Below, in pieces: positions 28,903 to 38,462 of a stretch of 64,000 nucleotides of DNA (its first letter is position 1; each line of letters begins with the position of its first letter). The stretch comes from Piscinibacter lacus (lineage in GTDB: Bacteria; Pseudomonadota; Gammaproteobacteria; Burkholderiales; Burkholderiaceae_C), in NCBI RefSeq assembly GCF_016735685.1, contig NZ_JAERRA010000001.1, forward strand, positions 496,001 through 560,000, in the 5' to 3' direction. The notes below the pieces were generated by a model, which made no database searches, was not told the DNA's origin, and saw only the letters and a program-made list of their open reading frames with translations. Made by a program: the position numbers and the translations under genes.

Positions 28903-31704
28903 TCAGACGACCAGGTTGACGAGACGGCCGGGCACGACGACCACCTTCTTCGGCGGCTTGCCCTCGGTGAACTTCAGCGCATCGGGGGAGGCCAGCGCGG
29001 CCGCCTCGATGGCGGCCTTGTCGGCGCCGGCCGGCACGCGGATCGCGCCGCGCAGCTTGCCATTGACTTGCAGCACCAGCTCGATTTCGTCCTGCACCAG
29101 CGCGGCCTCGTCGACGGCGGGCCAGGGCGCGTCGAGCAGCTCGCCGATCGCCGTCGCGTAGCCGAGCTGCTGCCACAGCGCGTGGGTCAGGTGCGGGCAG
29201 GCCGGGTAGAGCGCGCGCAGCAGCACCGAGACGGCTTCGCACAGCACGGCGGCATCGCCGTCCGAGGCATCCGGCGCATAGGCATCGAGCGCATTCAGCA
29301 GCTTCATGCAGCCCGAGACCACGGTGTTGTACTGCATCCGCTCGTAGTCGTGGCTGACCTGGCGCAGCACCAGGTGCAGCTCGCGGCGCAGGGCCTTGGC
29401 CTCGGCGCGCAGCGGCGCGGCCGACAAGTCCGAGGCCGTCGCGCGGACCAGCGTGGCGGACTGCTTCTGCGCGTAGGACCACACCCGCTTGAGGAAGCGG
29501 TGCGCACCCTCGACCGCCGACTCGTTCCACTCCAGCGTCTGCTCCGGCGGCGCCGCGAACATCACGAAGAGGCGGGCGGTGTCGGCGCCGTAGCGGTCGA
29601 TCAGCTCCTGCGGATCGACGCCGTTGTTCTTCGACTTGGACATCGTGCCGACGCCCTGGTAGTCGATGGCGGTGCCGGCGGGCAGGCCGTCCTTGTCGGC
29701 CTTGAGCCGCGCGCCGACCACCTTGCCGCCGGCATCCAGCACATGCTCGACCTCATGCGGCCAGAAGTACTCGATGCCGCCCTGCTCGCTGCGGCGCGAG
29801 TAGATGTGGTTGAGCACCATGCCCTGGGTCAGCAGCTTCCTGAAAGGCTCGCTGACGGTGACCAGCTTCAGGTCGCGCATCACCTTGGTCCAGAAGCGCG
29901 CGTAGAGCAGGTGCAGGATCGCGTGCTCGATGCCGCCGATGTACTGGTCCATCGGCATCCAGTGCTGCGCGCCGGCGCCGACCATGGCCTGGCCGTTCGT
30001 CGGATCGCAGTAGCGCATGAAGTACCAGGACGAATCGACGAAGGTGTCCATCGTGTCCGTCTCGCGCCGCGCCGCGGCGCCGCAGACCGGGCAGGTGACG
30101 CCGGCATGGAAGCCCTCGTGCCTGTGCAGCGGGTTGCCGCTGCCGTCGGGGATGCAGTCCTCCGGCAGCACGACGGGCAGGTCCTGCTCGGGCACCGGCA
30201 CCGCGCCGTGTTCGGGGCAGTGGATGATGGGGATGGGCGTGCCCCAGTAGCGCTGGCGGCTGATGCCCCAGTCGCGCAGGCGCCAGGTGATCTTCTTTTC
30301 GCCCAGGCCTTTCGCGGCGAGCAGTTCGGCGACCTTGTCCACCGCGGCCGCGTGCGGCAGGCCGTCGAGCACCCCGGAGTGGATGCACACCAGGGATCCC
30401 GACTTGTCGGCGTACCAGTCCTGCCAGCGGCGCGCGTCGAACACGCGCGAGTCGGCCCGGGCGGGGGCGCCGGGTGACGATTTCTGCTCGCAGCATGAGG
30501 AACCCGGCGCCCCCGCCCGGGCCGACGGGCCCTCGCCTTCGCCGATCACCTGACGGATCGGCAGGCCGTACTTCAAGGCGAAGGCAAAGTCCCGCTCGTC
30601 ATGTGCAGGCACGCCCATCACCGCGCCGTCGCCATAGCCCATCAGCACATAGTTGCCGACCCAGACCGGCACCTCGGCGCCGGTCAGCGGGTGGCTGACG
30701 ACCAGGCCGGTCGGCACGCCCTTCTTCTCCTGCGTGGCCAGTTCGGCCTCGGTGGTGCCGCCGGCCTTGCATTCGGCAATGAAGGCGGCCACCTCGGGGC
30801 GGCCCTGCGCGGCATGCAGGGCCAGCGGATGCTCGGGCGCGACGGCGCAGAAGCTGACGCCCATGATCGTGTCGGCGCGCGTCGTGAACACATACAGCCG
30901 CCCGCCGCCGATCGGCGCGCCGTCGGCGCCCGCAATCGTGTGCGGGAAGGCAAAGCGCACGCCGCTGCTCTTGCCGATCCAGTTCTCCTGCATCAGCCGC
31001 ACGCGCTCGGGCCAGCCGCTCAGGTAGTTGGGATCTTCGGGGTCGGTGACGGCCGAGAGCAGCTCCTCGGCATAGTCGCTGATCTTCAGGTAGTAGCCCG
31101 GGATCTCGCGCTTCTCGACCAGCGCGCCGCTGCGCCAGCCGCGGCCGTCGATGACCTGTTCATTGGCCAGCACCGTCTGGTCCACCGGGTCCCAGTTGAC
31201 GACCTGGGTGCGGCGCTCGCAGATGCCGGCCTCCAGCATCTTCAAGAAGAGCCACTGGTTCCACTTGTAGTAAGACGGCTGGCAGGTGGCCAGCTCGCGC
31301 GACCAGTCGATGGCCAGGCCCATGGCCTGCATCTGGCCCTTCATGTGGGCGATGTTCGAGTAGGTCCAGGCGGCCGGCGGTACCTTGTTCTTCATGGCCG
31401 CGTTCTCGGCCGGCAGGCCGAAGGCGTCCCAGCCCATGGGCATCAGCACATTCATGCCCTTCATCCGCAACTGGCGGGTGAGCATGTCGTTGATGGTGTA
31501 GTTGCGCACATGCCCCATGTGCAGCTTGCCGCTGGGGTAGGGCAGCATGGAGCAGGCGTAGAACTTGGGCTTGTCCGTGTCTTCGCTGACGCGGTAGGCA
31601 TCGCGCGCGGCCCAGTGCGCGCGGGCGGCGGCCTCGACGGCCTGCGGGTCGTAGCGGCTGCCGTCGGCAGCGGAATCGGCGGGGGCTTGCGGGGCAGCGC
31701 TCAT
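28903..31704 (-). CDS. leuS: Leucyl-tRNA synthetase
   Basis: LeuRS charges tRNA-Leu. The 933-residue class I synthetase shows the HIGH-type motif in [14 protein letters not shown], the CP1 editing domain (including the editing Asp in [12 protein letters not shown]), [15 protein letters not shown] and the KMSKS motif in [10 protein letters not shown], then the anticodon-binding and C-terminal domains. At residues about 394-418, at the end of the editing domain, an Ala/Pro/Gly/Ser-rich stretch with two adjacent cysteines interrupts the usual sequence; it is encoded by a perfect inverted repeat (30451-30526) that keeps the frame open. All catalytic motifs are intact, so the enzyme is probably functional. 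No tRNA genes are nearby. Confidence 0.95.
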   Translation of the reverse strand: MSAAPQAPADSAADGSRYDPQAVEAAARAHWAARDAYRVSEDTDKPKFYACSMLPYPSGKLHMGHVRNYTINDMLTRQLRMKGMNVLMPMGWDAFGLPAENAAMKNKVPPAAWTYSNIAHMKGQMQAMGLAIDWSRELATCQPSYYKWNQWLFLKMLEAGICERRTQVVNWDPVDQTVLANEQVIDGRGWRSGALVEKREIPGYYLKISDYAEELLSAVTDPEDPNYLSGWPERVRLMQENWIGKSSGVRFAFPHTIAGADGAPIGGGRLYVFTTRADTIMGVSFCAVAPEHPLALHAAQGRPEVAAFIAECKAGGTTEAELATQEKKGVPTGLVVSHPLTGAEVPVWVGNYVLMGYGDGAVMGVPAHDERDFAFALKYGLPIRQVIGEGEGPSARAGAPGSSCCEQKSSPGAPARADSRVFDARRWQDWYADKSGSLVCIHSGVLDGLPHAAAVDKVAELLAAKGLGEKKITWRLRDWGISRQRYWGTPIPIIHCPEHGAVPVPEQDLPVVLPEDCIPDGSGNPLHRHEGFHAGVTCPVCGAAARRETDTMDTFVDSSWYFMRYCDPTNGQAMVGAGAQHWMPMDQYIGGIEHAILHLLYARFWTKVMRDLKLVTVSEPFRKLLTQGMVLNHIYSRRSEQGGIEYFWPHEVEHVLDAGGKVVGARLKADKDGLPAGTAIDYQGVGTMSKSKNNGVDPQELIDRYGADTARLFVMFAAPPEQTLEWNESAVEGAHRFLKRVWSYAQKQSATLVRATASDLSAAPLRAEAKALRRELHLVLRQVSHDYERMQYNTVVSGCMKLLNALDAYAPDASDGDAAVLCEAVSVLLRALYPACPHLTHALWQQLGYATAIGELLDAPWPAVDEAALVQDEIELVLQVNGKLRGAIRVPAGADKAAIEAAALASPDALKFTEGKPPKKVVVVPGRLVNLVV
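30451..30526. repeat. Perfect 25-bp inverted repeat inside leuS
   Basis: Bases 30451-30475 (beginning GTCGGCCCGGGC) are the exact reverse complement of 30502-30526, around a 26-nt spacer that is less GC-rich. The 76-nt unit is translated in frame within leuS and gives near-symmetric peptide ends (ARAGAPG and PGAPARA). It looks like a small palindromic mobile or repeat element tolerated in a coding sequence. Confidence 0.9.
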
Positions 31705-31847
31705 GCGGCAGGGGGCGCGGGCGCGCCCTCGGGGAGGCGATGGATCGGGGGGCCGGCGGGGCCCGGCCCGGCGCGGCGCAGCGGCCGGCGGCGGGGCCCG
31801 GGAAGAGCAGCTGATTCTAGGTGGCGGGTCCGCGGCCGCCGGCCCGC

Positions 31848-32264
31848 TCAGGGCCGGGCCTGGGTGACGAAGGCGATGCGGCTCAGGCCGGCTTGCTGAA
31901 GCGTGTCGATCAGGCCGGCCACCTCGCCATAGGGCACGGCGCGGTCGGCCTGGAGATGCACTTCGGTGGCCGGGTCCTGCGCCGCCGCGGCGGCCAGGCG
32001 GGCGGCAAGCTGGCTGCGGTCCAGCGCGGCTTCGTTCAGGCGCAGCCCACCCTGGGCATCCAGGCTGAGCCGCAGGGCCTGCGGCGCGGCGGCGGCCGGC
32101 GGGGCCTCGCTGCTCGGCAGCTTCAGGCCGAGCCGGCCGGTCAGCAGCGGGGCGCTGACGAGGAAGACCACCAGCAGCACCAGCATCACGTCGATGAGCG
32201 GCGTCATGTTGATCTCGCTCATCGGCCGGGCCGAGGCGCGGCGTTCAAGGCGGCCGAAGGGCAT
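31848..32264 (-). CDS. ExbD/TolR-family proton-channel protein
   Basis: The 138-residue protein has a short cytoplasmic N-terminus, one membrane helix with the essential Asp ([18 protein letters not shown]) and a periplasmic C-terminal domain, the ExbD/TolR plan. It works with the ExbB/TolQ-type partner encoded 16 bp upstream to transmit proton-motive force to TonB- or Tol-dependent outer-membrane processes. No tonB, tolA, tolB or pal is nearby, so ExbD and TolR cannot be distinguished. Confidence 0.88.
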   Translation of the reverse strand: MPFGRLERRASARPMSEINMTPLIDVMLVLLVVFLVSAPLLTGRLGLKLPSSEAPPAAAAPQALRLSLDAQGGLRLNEAALDRSQLAARLAAAAAQDPATEVHLQADRAVPYGEVAGLIDTLQQAGLSRIAFVTQARP

Positions 32265-32280
32265 GGCGGGCGGCGGCGTC

Positions 32281-32961
32281 TCAGGCCCGCGGCCCGGGCG
32301 GACTGCCCGGCGCCCCGGCGCGGCCCAGGCGCCAGGCGCGCAGGTCGTGGGCCCAGCCTTCCAGCTCGGCCTCGCAGGCGGCCAGGCGCTGGCCGAAGGC
32401 GTTGTAGGCCAGCACGGCCGGGATGGCCACGGCCAGGCCGGCAGCGGTCATCACCAGGGCCTCGCCGACCGGGCCGGCCACCGCGTCGATGCCCTGCACC
32501 TCGCTGCCGGCCAGGCCGAGCAGGGCCTTGGTCACGCCCCAGACGGTGCCGAACAGGCCGACGAAGGGGGCGGTCGCGCCGATCGAGGCCAGCACGACCT
32601 GACCGGTCTGCAAGCGCAGCAGGCCGGCGTGCAGGGCGTCGCGCAGGCGGCGGGTCAGGCGGTCCTCGGCCGAGGTCTCGGCGGCCAGGCTGCCCGGGCC
32701 GTCGTCCTGCACGGCGGCATCGACCATGGGCAGCAGCAGGGCCTCGCGGTCCAGGGCCTGGAGCTGGCGGCGGGCCTGGTCCAGATCGGGCGCGGCCCAG
32801 AAGGCCGGCAGGGCCAGGGCCAGGTCGCGCCGCAGCCGGGCCAGCACCCGACCGCGCCAGAGGATCAGCACCCAGCAGACGACCGACATGGCCAGCAGCA
32901 GCAGGGCCACGGCCTGGCCGACGGGGTCGCCGGCGTGCCAGAGCTCGGCGATGCGGTCCAT
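32281..32961 (-). CDS. ExbB/TolQ-family (MotA-type) proton-channel protein
   Basis: The 226-residue membrane protein has three predicted helices: AVALLLLAMSVVCWVLIL, VVLASIGATAPFVGLFGTVWGV and VMTAAGLAVAIPAVLAYNAF. The second and third carry the conserved MotA/TolQ/ExbB segments (ATAPFVGLFGTVWGV and PVGEALVMTAAGLAVAIPA). The start ATG 32961 (MDRIAELWHAGD) is preferred over an open extension that would run into dapB. Its partner ExbD/TolR follows. Confidence 0.9.
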   Translation of the reverse strand: MDRIAELWHAGDPVGQAVALLLLAMSVVCWVLILWRGRVLARLRRDLALALPAFWAAPDLDQARRQLQALDREALLLPMVDAAVQDDGPGSLAAETSAEDRLTRRLRDALHAGLLRLQTGQVVLASIGATAPFVGLFGTVWGVTKALLGLAGSEVQGIDAVAGPVGEALVMTAAGLAVAIPAVLAYNAFGQRLAACEAELEGWAHDLRAWRLGRAGAPGSPPGPRA

Positions 32962-32977
32962 GGCGGCGGGGGCGGGC

Positions 32978-33790
32978 TCAGCCAAGGCCGAGCACGGCGT
33001 CCATGTCGAACAGGCCGGCGCGGCGGCCGGCCAGGAAGCGCACCGCGCGCAGGCTGCCCTGCGCATAGGTGGCCCGGCTGCTGGACTTGTGGCTGATCTC
33101 GATGCGCTCGCCGGTGCCGAGGAACATGACGGTGTGGTCGCCCACCACGTCGCCGCCGCGCACGGTGGCGAAGCCGAGGGTGGAGGGGTCGCGCTCGCCG
33201 GTCACGCCCTCACGGCCGTAGACGGCGCAAGTCTTCAGGTCGCGGCCCAGGGCCTCGGCGATGACCTCGCCCATCTTCAGCGCGGTGCCGCTGGGCGCAT
33301 CGACCTTGTGGCGGTGGTGGGCCTCGACGATCTCGATGTCATAGCCCTGGCTCAGGGCCCGGGCGGCCTGCTGCAGCAGCTTGAGCACGACATTGACGCC
33401 GACGCTCATGTTGGGCGCCATGACGATGGCGATGTCCTCGGCCGCCGCGGCGATGGCGGCCTTGCCGGCCTCGTCGAAGCCGGTGGTGCCGATGACCAGG
33501 GCGGTGCCCTGGCGGCGGCAGGCGGCCAGGTGGGCCAGGGTGCCGGCGGGGCGGGTGAAGTCGATCAGCGCGTCGGCGCCAGCCAGGGCGGCATCCAGGT
33601 CGGCGGTGATGGTCACGCCGCTGGTCTGGCCGAGGAAGGCGGTGGCGTCCTGGCCCAGGGCCGGGCTGCCGGCGATGTCGAGGGCGCCGGCGAGCACGCA
33701 GTCCTCGGCGGCCAGCACGGCTTCGATCAGCATGCGGCCCATGCGGCCGGAGGCGCCGGCAATGGCGATGCGGTGGGGACCTTGGCTCAT
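32978..33790 (-). CDS. dapB: 4-hydroxy-tetrahydrodipicolinate reductase
   Basis: DapB reduces the DapA product to tetrahydrodipicolinate in lysine and diaminopimelate synthesis. The 270-residue protein has the N-terminal Rossmann motif [13 protein letters not shown], the GTTG region [12 protein letters not shown], and the catalytic segment [15 protein letters not shown], where the His pair and Lys bind and protonate the substrate. It lies between bamE and the ExbB-like gene on the same strand. Confidence 0.96.
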   Translation of the reverse strand: MSQGPHRIAIAGASGRMGRMLIEAVLAAEDCVLAGALDIAGSPALGQDATAFLGQTSGVTITADLDAALAGADALIDFTRPAGTLAHLAACRRQGTALVIGTTGFDEAGKAAIAAAAEDIAIVMAPNMSVGVNVVLKLLQQAARALSQGYDIEIVEAHHRHKVDAPSGTALKMGEVIAEALGRDLKTCAVYGREGVTGERDPSTLGFATVRGGDVVGDHTVMFLGTGERIEISHKSSSRATYAQGSLRAVRFLAGRRAGLFDMDAVLGLG

Positions 33791-33797
33791 CAGGGGG

Positions 33798-34367
33798 TCA
33801 GGGGGTTTCGAGCGGGGGGTAGGCCCGCGCCGGGCCGGCCGCCGGGCGCGCTGCGGCGGGTGCCGTGGCAGCAGGCGCGGCCGCCTTGGGCGCGGGCAGG
33901 GCGCGCAACTGGGCCTCGCTCAGCTCCAGCACCGGCGTCTTGCCCTTGGACTTGCCGGTGTCGATGCTCTCGACGAAGTCGCGCTCGCTGGGCAGCTCGT
34001 CGGCTTCCAGGCTCTCCAGCGCGTCGCCCTTGAACAGGGCCGTGATGCGCCGCTGCTGGTAGGCGGTGCCGGCGCGGCGGATGGTGAAGACGTAGTCCCA
34101 GCGGTTCTCGTGGAAGGCGTCGGCGATCAGCGGCGAGCCCAGCAGCTCGCGCACCTGGCTGCGGCTCATGCCGGTGCGCACGCGTTCGAGCATCTCGCGG
34201 GTGACCACATTGCCCTGCACCACGTCGATCCGGTAGGGCGTGACCACGCCGAGCATGCGGTCGGTCAGGCTCGGCCCGGTGGGGGTGAGGCCGCAGCCGC
34301 TCAGCACCAGGCCGCAGCCGGCCAGCATCAGCGCCCGCCCGCGGGCTGGGAGTGGGTTTTTGCTCAT
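33798..34367 (-). CDS. bamE: Outer-membrane assembly lipoprotein BamE (SmpA/OmlA)
   Basis: BamE is a lipoprotein of the BAM complex that folds outer-membrane barrels. The 189-residue protein has a signal peptide with lipobox VLSGC and the BamE fold: [20 protein letters not shown], the [14 protein letters not shown] motif, and [11 protein letters not shown]. The C-terminal 50 residues are Ala/Pro-rich and probably disordered. ATG 34367 ([10 protein letters not shown]) is preferred to an ATG at 34382. bamE and fur are divergent across 134 bp, a conserved arrangement in betaproteobacteria. Confidence 0.93.
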   Translation of the reverse strand: MSKNPLPARGRALMLAGCGLVLSGCGLTPTGPSLTDRMLGVVTPYRIDVVQGNVVTREMLERVRTGMSRSQVRELLGSPLIADAFHENRWDYVFTIRRAGTAYQQRRITALFKGDALESLEADELPSERDFVESIDTGKSKGKTPVLELSEAQLRALPAPKAAAPAATAPAAARPAAGPARAYPPLETP

Positions 34368-34451
34368 CGCAGGGTGGGCCACAGGCCAGGGGGACGGTCC
34401 TGCCGCCGGGCAGGATCCGCAAGCTTCGACGCCACCCGGCGGGCGGCCCGA

Positions 34452-34457
34452 TATGAT
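34452..34457 (+). promoter_or_regulatory. Candidate -10 box for fur
   Basis: TATGAT lies 45 bp before the fur ATG in the only AT-rich part of the bamE/fur gap. No -35 at 16-18 bp spacing is convincing. TGGAGG a few bases before ATG 34502 is the ribosome-binding site. Confidence 0.35.
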
Positions 34458-34501
34458 CGTTTCATTCTAGAGGAGCCCCCCGGGGCGTCTTGGAGGCCCC
34501 C

Positions 34502-34942
34502 ATGAATCACGCCGACGAACTCAAGAGCAGCGGGCTGAAGGCCACGCTGCCCCGCATCAAGATCCTGGAAGTCTTCCAGCGGTCCAAGGTGCGCCACCTC
34601 ACCGCCGAGGATGTCTACAAGGCCCTGCTGACCGAGGGCGCCGACATCGGCCTGGCCACCGTCTACCGCGTGCTGATGCAGTTCGAGCAGGCCGGCCTGC
34701 TTTCGCGCAACCACTTCGAGAGCGGCAAGGCGGTCTTCGAGCTCAACGAGGGCCAGCACCACGACCACCTGGTCTGCCTGGATTGCGGCGCGGTCGAGGA
34801 GTTCTACGACGCGCAGATCGAACTGCGCCAGCGCGAGGTCGCCGAGTCGCGCGGTTTCCGCTTGCAGGAACATGCGCTGGCGCTCTACGCCCATTGCGAA
34901 ACGAGCGACTGCGCCCGGCGCCGCGAACGCGGCGGCCGCTGA
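34502..34942 (+). CDS. fur: Ferric uptake regulator Fur
   Basis: Fur represses iron-acquisition genes when loaded with Fe(II). The 146-residue protein has an N-terminal winged helix ([15 protein letters not shown] to [17 protein letters not shown]) and a C-terminal dimerisation domain with the metal motif [16 protein letters not shown] (HHDH plus CxxC); a further pair CETSDC is near the end. The start ATG 34502 ([11 protein letters not shown]) has a better ribosome-binding site than an ATG four codons upstream. It is divergent from bamE and convergent with hprK, 13 bp apart. Confidence 0.96.
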   Translation: MNHADELKSSGLKATLPRIKILEVFQRSKVRHLTAEDVYKALLTEGADIGLATVYRVLMQFEQAGLLSRNHFESGKAVFELNEGQHHDHLVCLDCGAVEEFYDAQIELRQREVAESRGFRLQEHALALYAHCETSDCARRRERGGR

Positions 34943-34955
34943 AGCGCGCGCGGGC

Positions 34956-35906
34956 TCACTGCCCGCGTTCCATGGCCGCCTGGTGGCGGGCGATGAACTC
35001 GCGGTAGGTGTCGATGCCGCGCAGTTGCAGCACGGTGTTGCGCACCGCGGCCTCGACCAGCACCGCCAGGTTGCGGCCCGCATCGACCGCGATCACCACC
35101 TTGCGCACCGGCACGCCGAGCACGGTCTCGTAGAGCGGCTCGTTGGGCAGGCGGTCGAACTCGCGGTCCATGGTCTCCTGCCGCACCAGGTGGACGATCA
35201 GCTTGAGCCGCATCTTCCGGCGCACGGCGGTCTCGCCGAAGATGGCCTTGATGTCGAGCAGGCCGATGCCGCGCACCTCCAGCAGGTTCATCAGCAGCGG
35301 CGGGCAGCGGCCCTCGATGGCGGTCTGCGAGATGCGGAACAGGTCGACCGCATCGTCGGCCACCAGGCCGTGGCCGCGCGAGATCAGCTCCAGGCCCAGC
35401 TCGCTCTTGCCCAGGCCGGATTCGCCGGTCAGCATCACGCCCAGGCCGAGGATGTCGAGGAAGACGCCGTGGCGCGTCGTGCGCTCGGCGAAGTGATGGG
35501 CCAGGAAAGTGCGCAGCACGTCGATCACGTGGCCGGCGGATTCCGCCGTCACGAAGAGCGGGATCTCGGCGCGCTCGCACATGGCCACCAGGCGGTCGGG
35601 CGGCGTCACGCCGTCGGCCACGATCAGCACCGGCGGCTCCAGCGTGACGATGCGCGAGATGCGGCGCTCCTGGTCCTCGGCCGTGCTGTGGCCAAGGTAG
35701 TGGGCCTCGCGCAGCCCGACGATCTGCACCCGGTAGGGATGCAGGTAGTTCAGGTAGCCGACCAGGTCGGCAGCCGACTGAGCATCGCGCACCGCGATCT
35801 CGTCGAAGCGTCGCTCGGGGTGGGCATGGCCTGCAATCCACTCCCAGCGGAGCGAGGCCCGGTGCGTCTCGAACAGCGCCTCGGCGCTGATGACATCGGC
35901 TTTCAT
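34956..35906 (-). CDS. hprK: HPr kinase/phosphorylase
   Basis: HprK phosphorylates or dephosphorylates the seryl residue of HPr. The 316-residue protein has the N-terminal domain (1-130) and a C-terminal kinase domain with the P-loop [15 protein letters not shown], the catalytic region [11 protein letters not shown] and the family signature [15 protein letters not shown] segment ([17 protein letters not shown]). With ptsN, 30 bp downstream, it belongs to the nitrogen/regulatory PTS. In many Burkholderiales the order is hpf-ptsN-hprK, as seen here on the minus strand. Confidence 0.95.
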   Translation of the reverse strand: MKADVISAEALFETHRASLRWEWIAGHAHPERRFDEIAVRDAQSAADLVGYLNYLHPYRVQIVGLREAHYLGHSTAEDQERRISRIVTLEPPVLIVADGVTPPDRLVAMCERAEIPLFVTAESAGHVIDVLRTFLAHHFAERTTRHGVFLDILGLGVMLTGESGLGKSELGLELISRGHGLVADDAVDLFRISQTAIEGRCPPLLMNLLEVRGIGLLDIKAIFGETAVRRKMRLKLIVHLVRQETMDREFDRLPNEPLYETVLGVPVRKVVIAVDAGRNLAVLVEAAVRNTVLQLRGIDTYREFIARHQAAMERGQ

Positions 35907-35936
35907 GGCCCCGATCCTAGCGGGGCCGCCGGCGGA

Positions 35937-36407
35937 TCAGGCCACCGTCTTGAGCGGCGCCCAGCCTTCGATCAGCGCATGCACCTGAGTCGCCTCGGGC
36001 TCGGTCTTCAGGCGCTCGCGCAGTTCCCGGTCGGACAGCAGCTCGGCGATTTCCGACAGGATTTCCAGGTGCCGCTGGGTCGCGGCCTCGGGCACCAGCA
36101 GGAAGATCAGCAGGGTGACGGGCTCGTCGTCCGGCGCATCGAAGGGGATGGGCTGGCGCGTGCGCAGCACCGCGGCCAGCGGGTTCTTCAAGCCCTTGAT
36201 GCGGCCGTGCGGAATGGCCACCCCGTGGCCCAGGCCGGTCGACCCGAGACGCTCGCGGGCGAAGAGGTTGTCGGTCACGGTCGCGCGGGCGATCGCGTGA
36301 CGGTTCTCGAACAGCAGGCCAGCCTGCTCGAAGACGCGCTTCTTGCTGGTGGCGTCCACATCCACCAGCACATTGCTGACGGGCAGGATGGTGGAGAGAC
36401 GGTTCAT
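35937..36407 (-). CDS. ptsN: PTS EIIA-Ntr regulatory protein PtsN
   Basis: PtsN is the phosphocarrier at the end of the nitrogen PTS chain; it has regulatory and not transport roles. The 156-residue protein shows the EIIA mannitol/fructose-type active-site region GLGHGVAIPHGRIKGL with the phospho-acceptor His in IPHGR. The start ATG 36407 (MNRLSTILP) is preferred to an upstream in-frame ATG at 36458, because a TATAAT box lies between 36470 and 36475 and would leave a normal leader. Confidence 0.93.
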   Translation of the reverse strand: MNRLSTILPVSNVLVDVDATSKKRVFEQAGLLFENRHAIARATVTDNLFARERLGSTGLGHGVAIPHGRIKGLKNPLAAVLRTRQPIPFDAPDDEPVTLLIFLLVPEAATQRHLEILSEIAELLSDRELRERLKTEPEATQVHALIEGWAPLKTVA

Positions 36408-36469
36408 CGGGAACGACGCGGCGGTTTTGACGCGGAAGCTGGGCCGACGCTGCTGCAAAAGTGAAAACG

Positions 36470-36475
36470 ATTATA
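36470..36475 (-). promoter_or_regulatory. TATAAT -10 box upstream of ptsN-hprK
   Basis: Reading the minus strand, a perfect TATAAT sits 63 bp before the ptsN ATG in an AT-rich island (TTTCTATAATCG). A matching -35 is not clear. It suggests ptsN-hprK has its own promoter, independent of hpf, whose terminator lies just upstream. Confidence 0.5.
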
Positions 36476-36549
36476 GAAACGCGGGGACACCCTGCCGGCG
36501 ACGCGTCGGTTGCGTCGCGGCAACGGCCTTTGCCGCGGGCTTCGGACAC

Positions 36550-36573
36550 GAAAACGGCCCCCGCGGGGGCCGT
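36550..36573 (-). terminator. Intrinsic terminator of hpf
   Basis: ACGGCCCCC / GGGGGCCGT (36554-36562 and 36565-36573) form a perfect stem; on the minus strand it is followed by TTTT (36554-36551). It is 45 bp after the hpf stop. Confidence 0.7.
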
Positions 36574-36617
36574 GCTCTTCGCTTCACCGACCCTCAAGGG
36601 GTCGCGTGCCGCGGGGA

Positions 36618-36962
36618 TCAGATCATGCCGGCCAGCGGCTGCTTCTTGATCGATTCATGGTGATGGTCCTGCAGGCGGTCCTTATGGCGGATCACCTGGC
36701 GGTCCAGCTTGTCCATCAGCTCGTCGATCGCGGCGTACAGATCGGCATGGGCGGACTCGACGTAGATGTCGCGGCCCTTCACATGCAGATTCACCTCGGC
36801 CTTCTGGCGGCGCTCCTTCTCCTTCAGCTTCTCCACGCTCAGAACCACGGCGACATCGACCACCTGGTCGAAGTGGCGGGTGATCCGGTCCAGCTTGGTC
36901 ATCACGTATTCACGCAAGGACGGGGTCACCTCGAGATGGTGTCCGCTGATCGTCAGATTCAT
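36618..36962 (-). CDS. hpf: Ribosome hibernation promoting factor
   Basis: Hpf binds the 30S decoding region and promotes inactive ribosome dimers in stationary phase. The 114-residue short-form protein has the fold segments [36 protein letters not shown] and [21 protein letters not shown], which end in the typical [12 protein letters not shown] helix. AAAGGAG lies a few bases before ATG 36962. In many proteobacteria rpoN precedes hpf; here the upstream neighbour is the divergent corA, so rpoN has been separated. Confidence 0.95.
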   Translation of the reverse strand: MNLTISGHHLEVTPSLREYVMTKLDRITRHFDQVVDVAVVLSVEKLKEKERRQKAEVNLHVKGRDIYVESAHADLYAAIDELMDKLDRQVIRHKDRLQDHHHESIKKQPLAGMI

Positions 36963-37302
36963 GGGAACTCCTTTCACGGGAAGGACGGGGGCCGGTCTGC
37001 CCCCGGGGCCTGCGCAACGGGGTGTCGAGCAGGCTTGATCCCAGACTACGCCCCTGCGCCGCCTGTGACAAGTCCATGACCTGCCGGCCGCCCCGGGCGA
37101 CCGCCGAGGGCCTGGGGCCGGTGCGATACTTCACGCCGTTCCGAAGCAACGGAGTCACCTTGGACGCCCCCTCGCCCCCTCGGTGACCGCCGCTCCGACC
37201 GCAGGCACATGGCCCAGGGAGCGCGCGGTCGCCCCCTGACCGGCCCCCGCCGAGCCCCGCTCGCCGGCCGTGTCCGTTCCATCCGTCTGGTCGGAGCCCC
37301 CC
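36963..37302. other. 340-bp divergent intergenic region hpf/corA
   Basis: No gene was recognised here. It holds the hpf ribosome-binding site and must contain promoters in both directions. A less GC-rich patch around 37120-37155, with GCGATACTTCAC and the short dyad CCGTT/AACGG, is the likeliest corA promoter area, but no clear -35/-10 pair was found. I see no known riboswitch. Confidence 0.4.
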
Positions 37303-38271
37303 ATGCTGAACGTCTTCACGCTGGCCCACGGCCGGCTGTTCCAGGAAGAGATCGAAAGCGCCGAGGCGCTGTCCCATGTCGAGCCCGTCTGGGTCGATCT
37401 GGAGAACCCGACGCCCGAGGAAAAGGGCTGGATCGCCGGCCGCTTCGGTCTGGTCATTCCCGAGAACATTGTCGACGACGACCTGGAAGAGTCGGCCCGC
37501 TTCTACGAGGACGACGAGGGCCAGCTCCATCTGCGGACGGACTTCCTGCTCGACGACGACGAGGAGCGCGGCTCGCGCAATGTCCGCGTCGCCTTCATCC
37601 TGCACCGCAAGGTGCTGTTCTCCGTCCATGCCGAGGACCTGCCGGTCTTCCGCCTGCTGCGCCTGCGCGCGCGCCGCATCCCGGCGCTGATCGAGGACGC
37701 GAAGGACGTGCTGCTCAAGCTCTACGACGCCGACACCGAGTACTCGGCCGATGCGCTGGAGGGCGTCTATGACGCGCTAGAGTCGGTCTCGCAGCGGGTG
37801 CTGCGCTCCTCCGTCAACGACGAGGCCGCCGCCGAGGCCCTGGCCGCCATCGCCCGCCAAGAAGACCTGAACTCGCGCATCCGCCGCAATGTGATGGACA
37901 CCCGCCGCGCGATCAGCTTCATGATGCGCAGCCGCATGCTGGGCGCCGAGCAGTTCGAGGAGGCGCGCCAGATCCTGCGCGACATCGACTCGCTCGATTC
38001 GCACACAGCCTTCCTCTTCGACAAGATCAACTTCCTGATGGATGCCACCGTCGGCTTCATCAACATCAACCAGAACAAGATCATCAAGATCTTCTCGGTG
38101 GCCAGCGTCGCCTTCCTGCCGCCGACGCTGATCGCCAGCATCTACGGCATGAACTTCAAGGTGCTGCCCGAGCTGGACTGGTCGCTCGGCTACCCCTGGG
38201 CCCTGGGCCTGATGCTCGCCAGCGCCATCGCCCCCTTCCTCTACTTCAAGAAGCGGGGGTGGTTGGGGTGA
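37303..38271 (+). CDS. corA: CorA-family magnesium/cobalt transporter
   Basis: CorA forms a pentameric channel for Mg(2+), and also Co(2+)/Ni(2+), in the inner membrane. The 322-residue protein has a large acidic cytoplasmic domain (FYEDDEGQLHLRTDFLLDDD), a long stalk helix, and two C-terminal membrane helices, the first ending in the selectivity motif YGMNF and the second being PWALGLMLASAIAPFLYF. The C-terminus is basic (KKRGWLG), as usual. The start is ATG 37303 (MLNVFTLAHG). Confidence 0.94.
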   Translation: MLNVFTLAHGRLFQEEIESAEALSHVEPVWVDLENPTPEEKGWIAGRFGLVIPENIVDDDLEESARFYEDDEGQLHLRTDFLLDDDEERGSRNVRVAFILHRKVLFSVHAEDLPVFRLLRLRARRIPALIEDAKDVLLKLYDADTEYSADALEGVYDALESVSQRVLRSSVNDEAAAEALAAIARQEDLNSRIRRNVMDTRRAISFMMRSRMLGAEQFEEARQILRDIDSLDSHTAFLFDKINFLMDATVGFININQNKIIKIFSVASVAFLPPTLIASIYGMNFKVLPELDWSLGYPWALGLMLASAIAPFLYFKKRGWLG

Positions 38272-38282
38272 GGCCCGCGGCT

Positions 38283-38306
38283 CCAAGCCGGCCGATGCCG
38301 GCTTGG
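38283..38306. repeat. 10-bp perfect hairpin downstream of corA
   Basis: CCAAGCCGGC (38283-38292) and GCCGGCTTGG (38297-38306) with loop CGAT form a perfect hairpin 12 bp after the corA stop. There is no T-run, so it may protect or process the 3' end, or be a REP-like repeat. Confidence 0.6.
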
Positions 38307-38342
38307 ACGGGCCGAACCGCCCGAGCTCCGCGAGGGCGTGGG

Positions 38343-38392
38343 GTGAGCCAGGCTGAAGACGGTCCCTTCGGACCGTCTTCAGCCTGGCTCAC
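38343..38392. repeat. 23-bp perfect hairpin with 4-nt loop
   Basis: Bases 38343-38365 (beginning GTGAGCCAGGCT) and 38370-38392 are exact inverted copies around the loop CTTC. The 191-bp gap between corA and the next small gene holds this and the shorter hairpin and little else. The GC content of the arms is lower than the surroundings, and there is no T-run on either side. Confidence 0.85.
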
Positions 38393-38462
38393 GGTCCGGG
38401 CGTCCCGCCCGGGCCTGGGCGCGCATCGCTCCACCCATCCCACCCAGGACCGGGATGTCCCC

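Noticed and set aside
34450..34470. Fur box before fur (GATATGATCGTTTCATTC)
   Set aside because: Match to the GATAATGATAATCATTATC consensus is partial and needs gaps; it is better explained by the -10 region.
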